Assembly: GCF_029869925.1 (NCBI RefSeq)
Contig: NZ_CP118605.1
Coordinates: forward strand, 1,426,001-1,490,000
Source: Microbulbifer bruguierae
GTDB taxonomy: Bacteria; Pseudomonadota; Gammaproteobacteria; Pseudomonadales; Cellvibrionaceae
Length of the DNA stretch: 64,000 nucleotides
Direction: 5' to 3'
Shown here: one piece after another, positions 44,386-53,369 of the stretch
How positions within the stretch are numbered: position 1 is the first letter of the stretch
How the letters are laid out: each line of letters opens with the position of its first letter
The notes under the pieces: generated by a model
The model's database searches: none
The model's input: only the letters and a program-made list of their open reading frames with translations
Told to the model about the DNA's origin: nothing
Program-made: the position numbers and the translations under genes

Positions 44386-44904
44386 TCAGGGATCCGCCGG
44401 CTCCTGAGGTTCAGCGGGTTCGTTACCCTCATCATCACCGCCATCACCTTCAGCAGTAGCAAGATCTACGGAACAACCAGCCGGGCGGAACTTGGCATCT
44501 GCAGAAGAGCCGCAGGTCCAGTTGCCGCTGGTGTCGCGGTACCAGCCCAGTTGAGATGCAGTCTCACCGACCAACACAGCGGCAGCCTTGCCACCGAAGG
44601 TCGCAACCAGAGAAGCGGTATTGGCTTCCAGATCAATAGTGGCGGAGAGACCGTCAGGTTGCAGATCGGTAGCACCGAGCAGGTTGCTCGTGCTCCAGCC
44701 AAAGCTACATTCGGTATCATCCATACCTTCCATCATGCAGGATTCTACCGCGGTGCGCATAGAACCCACTTCGCTCATTACACGGCCAACCTGTGATTTG
44801 GCCACATAGGTCTGGTACTGCGGAATCGCAATAGCCGCCAAGATGCCGATGATCGCAACCACGATCATCAATTCAATAAGAGTAAAGCCCTGTTGCTTTT
44901 TCAT
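44386..44904 (-). CDS. pilA: Type IV major pilin PilA
   Basis: A 172-residue type IVa prepilin. A six-residue leader ending in Gly precedes the cleavage site ('KKQQG/FTLIELMIVV'), with Glu5 of the mature protein present, then the hydrophobic helix 'VAIIGILAAIAIPQYQTY'. The C-terminal D-region is bounded by a Cys pair (near 'WTCGSS' and 'AGCSVD'). The last ~20 residues are an unusual acidic, Pro/Glu-rich tail. The ATG at 44904 has GGAG eight bases before; a nearby upstream Met is less likely. Gene layout pilA / pilBCD divergent is standard. Confidence 0.95.
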   Translation of the reverse strand: MKKQQGFTLIELMIVVAIIGILAAIAIPQYQTYVAKSQVGRVMSEVGSMRTAVESCMMEGMDDTECSFGWSTSNLLGATDLQPDGLSATIDLEANTASLVATFGGKAAAVLVGETASQLGWYRDTSGNWTCGSSADAKFRPAGCSVDLATAEGDGGDDEGNEPAEPQEPADP

Positions 44905-45410
44905 TGTAACCGTCTCCATAAGACTGTTGTTTTAAGTGAAATCCGGTGAGGAAGTCGCCAATTACGATACCTGTAATGTGGCAAAACGCGCAAGCACGGA
45001 AATTGCGCGCAAACGCTAGTTTGGGAGGAAAATCACCTTACGACAGGTTAAATATTGGCCGACACTTATATTTTTCAACCAAAACATGGTATCGAGTGAC
45101 GCATTTTGTCAGCTTTGACCGGAGTGCTTTAAATGTTTGCTGTGCATTTCATAGGTACGAATCAGAGGTCCAAATACCTGAATTCGACTCAAGCCTGAGA
45201 TGGCAGCACTCGGGATCCAAATATGTTCAGGAGCAGATACCTGGTTCACACCCTGACAGCCTGGCGCTTTGGGATCATTGGCGGGTATCCCGATATTCGC
45301 TATATTGGAGCACTTGCTGCTATCAGGAATTCCTTGCTATAGCAGCCACTTACGTACAAGCTTTAAACAAAAGAAATAACTTTTAATCGGCACACTAACA
45401 GCGGTTCCCC
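44905..45410. promoter_or_regulatory. Divergent pilA-pilB control region
   Basis: 506 bp between divergent pilus genes. A sigma54 promoter with PilR control would be expected for pilA by analogy with Pseudomonas, but I find no clean GG-N10-GC element on the minus strand. A 146-codon open frame at 44946-45386 is judged spurious. Confidence 0.35.
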
Positions 45411-47123
45411 ATGAGCAGCACTCCCTTAAGTGGTCTGGCCAAGCGGCTGGTTTCTGACAATGCTATCGATGAGGCCACGGCTCAATCTGCCATCAAGGCA
45501 GCCAAACGCGAAGGGCAAACCTTTGCCCAGCACGCGGTAGAAGCCAAGCTGATTAAAAGTCGAGAGCTGGCCAATATCGCTTCGCAAGCGTTTGGCAGCC
45601 CATTGTTCGACCTTTCCAGCTACAACTTTGATTTACTGCCCCACGGTATTGTTGACGAGAAGTTGATCAGCAAGCACTTTGCGCTGCCTTTGTTCAAGCG
45701 CGGTAACCGACTATTTGTCGCCGTCGCCGATCCCACCAATCTGGCAGGCCTCGATGAAATCAACTTCAACACCGGTCTCAGTACCGACGCGGTATTGGTT
45801 GAAGCCGACAAGCTCGCCAAAGCCATTGAGAGCTACCTGTCTAACAACGGGGATATAGGTAAAGGCCTGGAGGGACTGGATGACGAAGACCTTGACAGCC
45901 TCAGCATAGAAAGCGGCGATACAAATCGTGAAGAAGACAACGAGCCCGGTGGCGACGAGGCTCCGGTTGTACGTTTTGTAAACAAAGTACTGCTGGATGC
46001 CATCCGTACAGGTGCCTCAGATATTCACTTTGAACCCTACGAGAAAACCTATCGAGTACGTTTACGCACTGATGGCGTTTTGCATGAAGTTGCCCGCCCC
46101 CCTATCCAACTGGCTACCCGAATTTCCGCCCGCCTGAAAGTAATGTCGAAGATGGACATCTCTGAACGGCGGGTTCCCCAGGATGGACGGATCAAAATGA
46201 AGCTGTCCAAAACCAAGGCGATTGACTTCCGGGTAAACAGCCTGCCCACCCTCTGGGGCGAGAAAATTGTTCTGCGGATTCTGGACCCCTCCTCCGCGAA
46301 ACTCGGGATTGACGCTCTGGGGTACGAGGAAGAGCAGAAGAAAATCTATATGGATGCCCTGGCTCAACCTCAGGGCATGATCCTGGTGACAGGCCCCACT
46401 GGCTCCGGTAAAACCGTATCCCTTTATACGGGTCTGAACATTCTGAATACCGCTGAGCGCAATATTTCTACCGCCGAAGACCCGGTGGAAATCAACCTGG
46501 AAGGCATCAATCAGGTTAACGTCTCCAACAAGGTGGGACTCAATTTTGCGGAGGCACTGCGCTCCTTCCTCCGACAGGACCCTGATATTGTGATGGTGGG
46601 TGAGATTCGGGATCTGGAAACCGCAGAAATTGCGATCAAGGCCGCCCAGACCGGTCACTTGGTGCTATCCACCCTGCATACCAACTCTGCACCGGAAACC
46701 CTGACCCGCCTGATGAACATGGGGGTACCAACCTTCAATATCGCCACCTCGGTAAGCGTGATTATCGCTCAGCGGCTCGCGCGACGCCTTTGCGGGGAGT
46801 GCAAAAAGCCGGTCCAGCTGCCAGACGAAGTGCTGAAAGACGAGGGTTTTGATACGGTCACCATCCCAAAGAATGAATGGCAAATTTACCAGCCTGTCGG
46901 TTGCGAGCACTGCTCCAATGGCTATAAGGGACGCGTAGGTGTGTATGAAGTAGTTCGCATAACTGACGGAATTTCACGCATTATAATGGAGGGTGGTAAT
47001 TCCATTCAGATTGCCGATCAGGCAAGGAAGGAGGGGTTCAATAACCTCCGCACCTCGGCACTGCGCAAGGTGACAATGGGTATCACCAGTCTCGAAGAGG
47101 CCAACCGGGTTACCAACGACTAA
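45411..47123 (+). CDS. pilB: Type IV pilus extension ATPase PilB
   Basis: A 570-residue GspE-family hexameric ATPase that powers pilus assembly. The N-terminal MshEN-like domain ('LAKRLVSDNAIDEATAQSAI') is followed by an acidic linker (~155-180). The motor core has Walker A 'GPTGSGKT' (~328-335), the Asp box, Walker B 'VMVGEIRDLETAEIA' (~393) and the His box 'HLVLSTLHTNSAPETLTR'. The zinc four-cysteine module ('LCGEC' and 'CEHC') is near 459-500. pilC and pilD follow on the same strand. Confidence 0.96.
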   Translation: MSSTPLSGLAKRLVSDNAIDEATAQSAIKAAKREGQTFAQHAVEAKLIKSRELANIASQAFGSPLFDLSSYNFDLLPHGIVDEKLISKHFALPLFKRGNRLFVAVADPTNLAGLDEINFNTGLSTDAVLVEADKLAKAIESYLSNNGDIGKGLEGLDDEDLDSLSIESGDTNREEDNEPGGDEAPVVRFVNKVLLDAIRTGASDIHFEPYEKTYRVRLRTDGVLHEVARPPIQLATRISARLKVMSKMDISERRVPQDGRIKMKLSKTKAIDFRVNSLPTLWGEKIVLRILDPSSAKLGIDALGYEEEQKKIYMDALAQPQGMILVTGPTGSGKTVSLYTGLNILNTAERNISTAEDPVEINLEGINQVNVSNKVGLNFAEALRSFLRQDPDIVMVGEIRDLETAEIAIKAAQTGHLVLSTLHTNSAPETLTRLMNMGVPTFNIATSVSVIIAQRLARRLCGECKKPVQLPDEVLKDEGFDTVTIPKNEWQIYQPVGCEHCSNGYKGRVGVYEVVRITDGISRIIMEGGNSIQIADQARKEGFNNLRTSALRKVTMGITSLEEANRVTND

Positions 47124-47300
47124 TAACCAACTCGTCACAGCGACCTTGACGCAGTCTTGAAAGCCGAATTCTGCCAGACATGGATTTCGGATTAACCTCG
47201 AAAAGACGATTGCGATTCAGGTCCAGAATGGCGAACAACAAAATACATGTATTTCGGGGTCAAATTGACCTCGTTTTTAAGACCAACGGGAAATAGAGCC

Positions 47301-48515
47301 ATGGCCAAAGCTGCCGCCGCAGTTGCTTACACCTATAAGGGCGTGGACGCCAAAGGCAACAAAGTTGCTGGCGAGATCAACGGCACCAATCCGGCCCTGG
47401 TTAAGGCCCAACTACGCCGCCAGGGAATTATTGCAAACCGGGTACAGAAAAAGCCCAAACCGCTATTTTCTGCCAGCAAAAAAGTCTCACCTTCCGATAT
47501 TGCCCTGTTTACCCGACAACTCGCCACCATGATGAAAGCCGGTGTCCCGCTGGTACAGAGCTTTGAAATTGTCGCTGATGGCTCCGATAACCCCGGGGTA
47601 AAAGAGCTGATTTCCAAAGTCAAAGACGAAGTTGCCTCCGGTACAGCTTTTGCCGATGCGCTACGCAAACACCCCCTGTATTTCGACGATCTGTTCTGTA
47701 ACCTCGTCTCATCAGGTGAACAATCCGGTGCGCTCGAGACCATGCTCGACAGAATTGCCACCTACAAAGAAAAAACGGAATCCCTCAAGAAAAAGATCAA
47801 GAAAGCCATGACCTACCCGGTAATGGTTATCGTAGTCGCGATTGTGGTTACCGCGATTTTGCTGGTGAAAGTTGTGCCGCAATTTGCATCGACCTTTGCC
47901 GGCTTCGGCGCAGAGCTGCCCGCATTTACGCTTTTTGTAATGGGAATTTCGGAGTGGATGCAGGAATACTGGTTGATATCCTTTATTTGCATTGTTGTCG
48001 GCATTGGCGGCACGATTGAAATAAAAAAGCGCAATAAAAATGTTGCCAACTTTTTTGACAAGCTGATGCTCAAAATTCCGGTACTTGGCCTGATCACCTA
48101 TAACTCCATTGCCGCACGCTTTTCACGTACCCTGGCCACAACCTTTGCCGCCGGTGTTCCGTTGATTGATGCCCTCAAATCCGTGGCTGGGGCCACTGGC
48201 AACGTCGTATACGAAGAGGCGACGCTGAAAATTCGCGACTCCGTTGCGACCGGCATCCCTCTCAATGCAGCAATGGGACAGTCTGGCCTCTACCCCAACA
48301 TGCTGGTGCAAATGGCAGCCATCGGCGAAGAATCCGGTGCACTGGATGAAATGCTGGGTAAAGCGGCGGATTTTTACGAAGAAGCCGTAGACAACCTTGT
48401 AGATAACCTGACGACCATGCTGGAGCCAATGATTATGTCCATCTTGGGCGTGCTGGTTGGCGGACTGCTGGTTGCCATGTATCTGCCAATCTTCAACCTG
48501 GGCAACGTGATTTAA
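47301..48515 (+). CDS. pilC: Type IV pilus inner-membrane platform protein PilC
   Basis: A 404-residue GspF-family protein with two repeats of cytoplasmic helical domain plus membrane segment. Family marks are 'DIALFTRQLATMMKAGVPLVQSFEI' and 'RFSRTLATTFAAGVPLIDALKS', one per repeat. The membrane helices are near residues 170-195, 215-240 and 370-395. Start ATG 47301 lies 177 bp after pilB, following GGGAAATAGAG. It couples the ATPases to pilin insertion. Confidence 0.96.
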   Translation: MAKAAAAVAYTYKGVDAKGNKVAGEINGTNPALVKAQLRRQGIIANRVQKKPKPLFSASKKVSPSDIALFTRQLATMMKAGVPLVQSFEIVADGSDNPGVKELISKVKDEVASGTAFADALRKHPLYFDDLFCNLVSSGEQSGALETMLDRIATYKEKTESLKKKIKKAMTYPVMVIVVAIVVTAILLVKVVPQFASTFAGFGAELPAFTLFVMGISEWMQEYWLISFICIVVGIGGTIEIKKRNKNVANFFDKLMLKIPVLGLITYNSIAARFSRTLATTFAAGVPLIDALKSVAGATGNVVYEEATLKIRDSVATGIPLNAAMGQSGLYPNMLVQMAAIGEESGALDEMLGKAADFYEEAVDNLVDNLTTMLEPMIMSILGVLVGGLLVAMYLPIFNLGNVI

Positions 48516-48526
48516 AAGAACCCGAT

Positions 48527-49411
48527 ATGTTCGAATACTTTTCTACTTACCCAGCGCTGCTACTTAGCAGCGCTTTTGTTTTAGGCCTGCTGATCGGCAG
48601 TTTCCTGAATGTTGTTATCCACCGTCTACCCATCATGATGGAGCGGGAGTATCAGCGGGATTTTTACAGTTACTTTGACAAGCAACCTTCCAAAGAAGAA
48701 CAAAAGCAACTAAGCGAAACCTACAATCTCGTTCTCCCCCACTCCCACTGCCCCAAATGCAAGACGGAGATCAAGCCCTGGGAGAATATCCCCATCATCA
48801 GCTACCTGATGCTGCGGGGTAAATGTGGCCGCTGTGGTACGCCCATATCCAAACGCTACCCGCTGGTAGAGCTGGTGACCGGCATCCTGACGGCGGTGGT
48901 GGTGTGGCAGCTTGGCTTTACCTGGCAGGCGCTGGCGGGGGTGTTTTTTACCTGGGCGCTGGTGGCCTTGACCGGGATTGATTTTGACAAGCAGTTGCTT
49001 CCCGACAATATCACTCTGCCGCTGCTGTGGGCGGGGCTGGTGATCAACCTGTGGGGTGTATTTGTGCCGCTGCAGGAAGCGGTGATCGGGGCAATAGTCG
49101 GCTACCTTTCCCTGTGGAGTGTATTTCACCTGTTCAAGCTGGTGACCGGCAAGGAAGGCATGGGTGCGGGGGATTTCAAAATCCTTGCGGCCATTGGCGC
49201 CTGGTTCGGCTGGCAGTCCGTATTGTTGGTAATTCCGCTGTCCGCGGCGGTCGGCGCCCTCGTGGGGATTTTGTGGACAGTGATTTCCGGACGGGACAAG
49301 AATTTGCCGATCGCCTTTGGGCCATATCTCGCTGGCGCAGCCTGGATTGCCATGTTGTGGGGAGAAGTGATTATGGGGTGGTATTTTCGGATTTCTGGGT
49401 TGAATAGCTAG
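48527..49411 (+). CDS. pilD: Prepilin peptidase/N-methyltransferase PilD
   Basis: A 294-residue inner-membrane aspartyl protease that cleaves PilA and methylates its new N terminus. The first helix and 'LLIGSFLNVVIHRLP' are typical, and a zinc-binding four-cysteine loop ('CPKC' then 'CGRCG') is at ~80-105. The two catalytic Asp are in 'LTGIDFDKQLLPDNITLPLLW' and 'GMGAGDFKILAAIGAW'. Eleven bases after pilC, so pilBCD form one operon, with coaE next. Confidence 0.96.
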   Translation: MFEYFSTYPALLLSSAFVLGLLIGSFLNVVIHRLPIMMEREYQRDFYSYFDKQPSKEEQKQLSETYNLVLPHSHCPKCKTEIKPWENIPIISYLMLRGKCGRCGTPISKRYPLVELVTGILTAVVVWQLGFTWQALAGVFFTWALVALTGIDFDKQLLPDNITLPLLWAGLVINLWGVFVPLQEAVIGAIVGYLSLWSVFHLFKLVTGKEGMGAGDFKILAAIGAWFGWQSVLLVIPLSAAVGALVGILWTVISGRDKNLPIAFGPYLAGAAWIAMLWGEVIMGWYFRISGLNS

Positions 49412-49418
49412 TTGGTTT

Positions 49419-49444
49419 GCCGAGCTGGCGCTCGGCGTTCCCGG
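49419..49444. repeat. REP-like hairpin, family B
   Basis: GCCGAGC and GCTCGGC form a stem, followed by GTTCCCGG. This short copy belongs to the second repeat family, also found at 50296, 51608 and 58105-58211. Confidence 0.65.
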
Positions 49445-49460
49445 GAAGGGGCGAGTTGGT

Positions 49461-50072
49461 ATGTTTACGGTTGGATTGACTGGTGGTATCGGTAGCGGCA
49501 AATCAGCTGCGTCCGCACGGTTCCGAAGCCACGGCGTAAACGTGGTGGATGCGGACCAGGCGGCGCGGCTTGTGGTTGAGCCCGGGCGGCCGGCCTTGGC
49601 GGCAATTGCAGAGCATTTTGGGGCGGAGATGGTGCTGGCAGATGGGAGCCTGGACCGTGCGGCACTGCGCAAGCGCGTATTTGACGAGCCGGCGGAACGG
49701 CGCTGGCTGGAGCAACTGACCCACCCATTGATTCGCGAGGAAATTGTTTCGGCACTCGCTGCTAGCCCGCAAACTCACCCGGCCCCTTACGCGATTCTTG
49801 AATCACCACTGTTAATCGAGTCCGGGCAGTCTGCGATGGTCCAGCGAATCTGTGTGATCGACTTGCCGGAGCTGACTCAACTGGAGCGGGCTTCGTCACG
49901 GGATGGCAATTCGCCTGAACAGATTCGCAAGATTATGGCGGCGCAGCTACCGCGAACACAGCGGTGTGCAAAGGCGGACGATATTCTGGATAATAGCGGC
50001 TCACTTGATTCCCTTTATGCTCAGGTGGATGCCCTCCACACGAGGTATCTCCAACTGGCTTCTGAATTCTGA
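49461..50072 (+). CDS. coaE: Dephospho-CoA kinase
   Basis: A 203-residue P-loop kinase for the last step of CoA synthesis, adding phosphate to the ribose 3'-OH. P-loop '[11 protein letters not shown]' starts at residue 5, followed by '[15 protein letters not shown]' and the '[27 protein letters not shown]' lid region. The gene follows pilD at 49 bp and precedes yacG, the usual pilD-coaE-yacG order in gammaproteobacteria. Confidence 0.96.
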   Translation: MFTVGLTGGIGSGKSAASARFRSHGVNVVDADQAARLVVEPGRPALAAIAEHFGAEMVLADGSLDRAALRKRVFDEPAERRWLEQLTHPLIREEIVSALAASPQTHPAPYAILESPLLIESGQSAMVQRICVIDLPELTQLERASSRDGNSPEQIRKIMAAQLPRTQRCAKADDILDNSGSLDSLYAQVDALHTRYLQLASEF

Positions 50073-50086
50073 TTGTTGTGATTCTC

Positions 50087-50293
50087 ATGTCTGACCGCCC
50101 TACCCTCAGCTGCCCTACCTGCAAGAAACCCATTGAGTGGAGTGAACAGTATCCGCACCGGCCATTTTGCTGTGAGCGCTGCAAGTTGATTGATTTAGGC
50201 GAGTGGGCCAGTGAGGGCCACAAGATCCCCGGGCAGCCGGTTTATGATGACGTTCTGAGTGACGATTTGGATCCGAGCAAGACTCGCCACTGA
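50087..50293 (+). CDS. yacG: DNA gyrase inhibitor YacG
   Basis: A 68-residue zinc-ribbon protein that binds GyrB. The zinc ligands are 'CPTCKK' and '[20 protein letters not shown]' in the typical order. The ATG at 50087 gives the usual length; a GTG nine bases upstream is also possible. Lies 14 bp after the coaE stop. Confidence 0.92.
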   Translation: MSDRPTLSCPTCKKPIEWSEQYPHRPFCCERCKLIDLGEWASEGHKIPGQPVYDDVLSDDLDPSKTRH

Positions 50294-50295
50294 AA

Positions 50296-50328
50296 CCGGG
50301 AATGCAGAGCCCCAGCTCGGCATTCGTG
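50296..50328. repeat. REP-like hairpin, family B
   Basis: GAATGC (50300-50305) and GCATTC (50320-50325) with inner GAGC/GCTC. It follows the yacG stop and may serve as its terminator. Confidence 0.6.
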
Positions 50329-50373
50329 GCTGGAGTCTTCGGCTTCAATAAAGAGTTTCGCGTTCCCGCCGCG

Positions 50374-50871
50374 TTAATCGGCCAGCCACAGCCTTGCCTG
50401 TAAGCCCCATTTCGACGTCATTCCCGACGTTACCGCACTGACTTTGCCCTGCCTATCCACGATGACGATTGTTGGCGTCACCTGTAGGCCCCAGCTATTG
50501 CTGAGTTGGCCCAAAGGGTCGTTGATGGTGGTGAAGTTCAGGTCGTGCTTTTGCTGGTAATTGGTCACGTCCTGTTCGCTTCCAGACTGCAGGGCAATGG
50601 TGAGAACCTGATGGTCTTGCGCCAGCTGTGAAACTGCCGGGGAAACGGCGCGGCAGTAACCACACCAGGTCGCCCAGAAGTAAATCAATACCGGGCCGTT
50701 TTCGGTCATTTCCGCCAGGTTGACTGCCTGCCCGCGGGTATCAGTGGCAACCATTTGAGGAGCCATACCCTTTGGCATATTGCGGCTGTGGTACCAGGAT
50801 ACGGCACTGAAAATGGCCCCTGCCAGCAGGATAAACTTGACCAGCGACCACAGCCGCTGACGCCACCTCAT
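50374..50871 (-). CDS. TlpA/ScsD-like thioredoxin-fold protein
   Basis: A 165-residue membrane-anchored thioredoxin-like protein. An N-terminal signal anchor ('LVKFILLAGAIFSAVSW') is followed by a periplasmic thioredoxin domain with the CxxC 'WCGYC' (~residue 70) and the cis-Pro loop 'VTPTIVIVD'. This is the TlpA/ResA/ScsD class that reduces disulfides or helps copper resistance. Its start overlaps the trmO stop by four bases, so translation is coupled. The exact partner is unknown. Confidence 0.85.
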   Translation of the reverse strand: MRWRQRLWSLVKFILLAGAIFSAVSWYHSRNMPKGMAPQMVATDTRGQAVNLAEMTENGPVLIYFWATWCGYCRAVSPAVSQLAQDHQVLTIALQSGSEQDVTNYQQKHDLNFTTINDPLGQLSNSWGLQVTPTIVIVDRQGKVSAVTSGMTSKWGLQARLWLAD

Positions 50872-51590
50872 TGCTCTGCTTCCTTTCTCAGCGAGTCTGC
50901 TCTGAGCACATCCAATCCCGTCACTTCGATGGTTCCATTGTCGTAGCGCCACTGCAGGTTATAGCCGCACAGCTCCATACCGTATATCCGTTGGGGATCC
51001 GGTTGCTGGTAGGCGGGCTTTGGATCCTGGGCCAGTACTTGTTGTATCAATGCGGGGAGGTCGGTACCCCAGTCGTCCTGGTATTCGCGGGCTTTGGCCG
51101 TTACCGCTGGAGGGATTATGACCGGCACAGGTGCGGGGGCCTGCTCCGCGAGTTGGCTGTGAGCAGAGGGTACCGAATCGGCATAGGGGATATAGGGTTT
51201 GATATCCAGAATGGGGGTTCCGTCCAGCAGGTCGGCACCGGCGACGATCAGTTCCACCCTTGGACTTGAACGCACCTCGATCAGACGCACTACAGAGAGA
51301 CCGATGTTGTTTGGTCGGAACGGCGAGCGGGTGGCGAATACACCGAGTTTTTTATTGCCCCCCAAGCGCGGCGGGCGGACTTTCGGGGACCACTGGCCGG
51401 CCACCTGATGGAACTGAAACGTTAGCCAGAGATGGCTGTGTTGCTCCAGACCAGCGATAGTTTCGGGATCGTTGTAGGGGGTCAGAAGTTCAATGGCCGC
51501 GCGGCTGGCATCCGCCAACAGGGGCTGGCGAGGGATGCCGAATTTTTCGGTGAAGCAGGAGTGGGTGGTGGCTATTGGGACTATGGTCAT
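50868..51590 (-). CDS. trmO: tRNA-m6t6A37 methyltransferase TrmO
   Basis: A 240-residue TsaA/TrmO protein that methylates t6A at position 37 of certain tRNAs using SAM. The N-terminal beta-barrel has 'FGIPRQPLLADASRAAIELL', 'LVFQFH-like' 'WLTFQFHQVAGQW', 'GVFATRSPFRPNNIGLSVVRL' and 'LDGTPILDIKPYIPYADS', all family signatures. The Met in 'MTIVPIATTH' was chosen because it aligns with the family; the frame is open 19 codons further. Confidence 0.93.
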   Translation of the reverse strand: MTIVPIATTHSCFTEKFGIPRQPLLADASRAAIELLTPYNDPETIAGLEQHSHLWLTFQFHQVAGQWSPKVRPPRLGGNKKLGVFATRSPFRPNNIGLSVVRLIEVRSSPRVELIVAGADLLDGTPILDIKPYIPYADSVPSAHSQLAEQAPAPVPVIIPPAVTAKAREYQDDWGTDLPALIQQVLAQDPKPAYQQPDPQRIYGMELCGYNLQWRYDNGTIEVTGLDVLRADSLRKEAEQ

Positions 51591-51607
51591 TTTTTCTATT
51601 TCGTGTG

Positions 51608-51632
51608 AACTGGGAGCGCAGAGCTCCCAGTT
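51608..51632. repeat. REP-like hairpin, family B
   Basis: AACTGGGAGC and GCTCCCAGTT surround GCAGA. It sits in the 53-bp gap between gabD and trmO and may act as a weak terminator for gabD. Confidence 0.65.
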
Positions 51633-51643
51633 CGGCAGTCGGC

Positions 51644-53101
51644 TCAAATACCGCCCATGCAGAGGTATTTGATTTCCAGGTAGTCGTCGATACCGTATTT
51701 GGAACCTTCGCGACCGGTGCCGGATTGTTTGATACCGCCAAAGGGCGCCATTTCGTTGGAAATAATCCCTTCGTTGATACCCACCATACCGTATTCCAGA
51801 CCCTCCGCTACACGCCAGATACGGCCAATATCACGGGCGTAAAAGTAGGACGCGAGGCCGAATTCGGTGTCGTTGGCGATTTGGATAGCTTCTTCCTCAC
51901 TGCTGAATTTATACAGTGGGGCGATGGGGCCGAAAATTTCTTCGCGGAAGAGTTTCATGGTGTCGTCTACACCGGACACCACCGTGGGGGTATAGAAGCA
52001 CTCACCCAACTCACTGGGACCGCCTTCATTCAGGTTTTTGGCACCCTTGCTAATGGCGTCTTCCACCAGCGCCCTGACATCGTTCACGGCCCCCGGATTG
52101 ATCATGGGGCCAACGTCTACCCCCTCTTCCATGCCGTTACCCAACTTCAGTGCGTTGACCGCTGCGCTGAATTTTTCCGCGAACACATCGAATACACTTT
52201 CCTGAACCAGAATCCGGTTGGCGCACACGCAGGTCTGGCCGGCATTGCGATATTTACACACGATCGCACCTTTGACGGCTTCGTCGATGTCCGCATCATC
52301 AAAAACAATAAATGGCGCATTGCCTCCCAGCTCCATGGAGGTTTTCTTGATGGTCTCGGCACACTGCGCCTGCAGCTGTTTACCCACGGCAGTGGAGCCG
52401 GTGAAGGTAAATTTGCGCACCAGGGGGTTGGTGGTCATTTCCTTGCCGATTGCCCGCGAGCTTTTCCCCACCACAACGCTGAATACACCTTTGGGCACAC
52501 CGGCTTGCTCTGCCAGCACCGCCATTGCCAGGGCAGAGAGTGGCGTCTCTGAAGCGGGTTTGGCGACGAAAGTACAACCGGCGGCCAGTGCCGGGGCCAC
52601 TTTGCGCGCAATCATGGCACTGGGAAAATTCCACGGGGTGATGGAGGCGGTGACGCCCACGGGCTGCTTGATAACGACGATGCGCTTGTCTTTGGAGGGC
52701 GGTGCGATGACGTCGCCGTAGGCGCGCTTGGCTTCTTCGGCAAACCACTCGAGATAATTGGCACCGTAGAGAATTTCGGTACGAGCCTCGGCCAGGGGTT
52801 TACCCTGTTCCGCGGTGAGAATTTTTGCCAGGTCGTCGGCATTGTCGACAATAAGGTTGTACCAGTCGCGCAGAATTTTCGCGCGCTCCTTGACGGTCAG
52901 GTCTCGCCATTCTGGCCAGGCTTCGTTCGCTCCCTCAATGGCACGACGGGTTTCGTCTGCGCCACAGCTGGCAATGGTGGCGACGGTTTCGCCGCTGGCG
53001 GGGTTAATAACGTCGAGAGTTTCACCAGAGTCCGAGTCAATCCACTGGCCATTGATGTAGGCGTGTTTGCGCAGCAGGTCGGGATTTTTGAGGTTCAACA
53101 C
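51644..53101 (-). CDS. gabD: NADP-dependent succinate-semialdehyde dehydrogenase
   Basis: A 485-residue aldehyde dehydrogenase converting succinic semialdehyde to succinate in 4-aminobutyrate breakdown. The catalytic Glu and Cys are in 'SMELGGNAPFIVFDDAD' and 'NAGQTCVCANRILVQ'; the CxC at the active site is shared with E. coli GabD. The substrate-side 'EIFGPIAPLYKF' and the closing 'GGIKQSGTGREGSKYGIDDY' are typical. No gabT is adjacent. The PuuA-like ligase ten kb away could feed the same route. Confidence 0.93.
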   Translation of the reverse strand: MLNLKNPDLLRKHAYINGQWIDSDSGETLDVINPASGETVATIASCGADETRRAIEGANEAWPEWRDLTVKERAKILRDWYNLIVDNADDLAKILTAEQGKPLAEARTEILYGANYLEWFAEEAKRAYGDVIAPPSKDKRIVVIKQPVGVTASITPWNFPSAMIARKVAPALAAGCTFVAKPASETPLSALAMAVLAEQAGVPKGVFSVVVGKSSRAIGKEMTTNPLVRKFTFTGSTAVGKQLQAQCAETIKKTSMELGGNAPFIVFDDADIDEAVKGAIVCKYRNAGQTCVCANRILVQESVFDVFAEKFSAAVNALKLGNGMEEGVDVGPMINPGAVNDVRALVEDAISKGAKNLNEGGPSELGECFYTPTVVSGVDDTMKLFREEIFGPIAPLYKFSSEEEAIQIANDTEFGLASYFYARDIGRIWRVAEGLEYGMVGINEGIISNEMAPFGGIKQSGTGREGSKYGIDDYLEIKYLCMGGI

Positions 53102-53126
53102 GGGGGCTCCTTGTGTTTATTTGAGG

Positions 53127-53255
53127 TTCATCTGCAGGCAGACTCCTACAGGATCGGGAGCGCGGCGTTGCCGCTCCGCAACCGGTTTGTTGGACACGCC
53201 TTGCTTTGCCCAACCTACATGGGGAATGAGAGTTCGCCTGCAGGCAGGCTCCTTC
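53127..53255. repeat. Pair of family A REP-like repeats with a family C hairpin
   Basis: Two copies of the TTCGCCTGCAGGCAGGCTCC type element (53127-53150, partly degenerate, and 53232-53255) flank a TTGGACACGCC...TTTGCCCAAC hairpin near 53190-53214. The 268-bp spacer between gabD and der holds nothing else. Confidence 0.65.
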
Positions 53256-53369
53256 AGAGAGCCCGCTGGAAACGCCGGGCTAGCCTGGCGTTTGCGCCAA
53301 GTTTAGCCCCGCGTGAATTTGATCACCTTTACTTCACGGGTATTGCGCCGCCCCGCGCGAATCCCTGCT

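Noticed and set aside
44946-45386. 146-codon frame between pilA and pilB
   Set aside because: No ribosome binding site, unusual Trp/Cys/His-rich composition and no recognisable family. The region is expected to be a divergent promoter.
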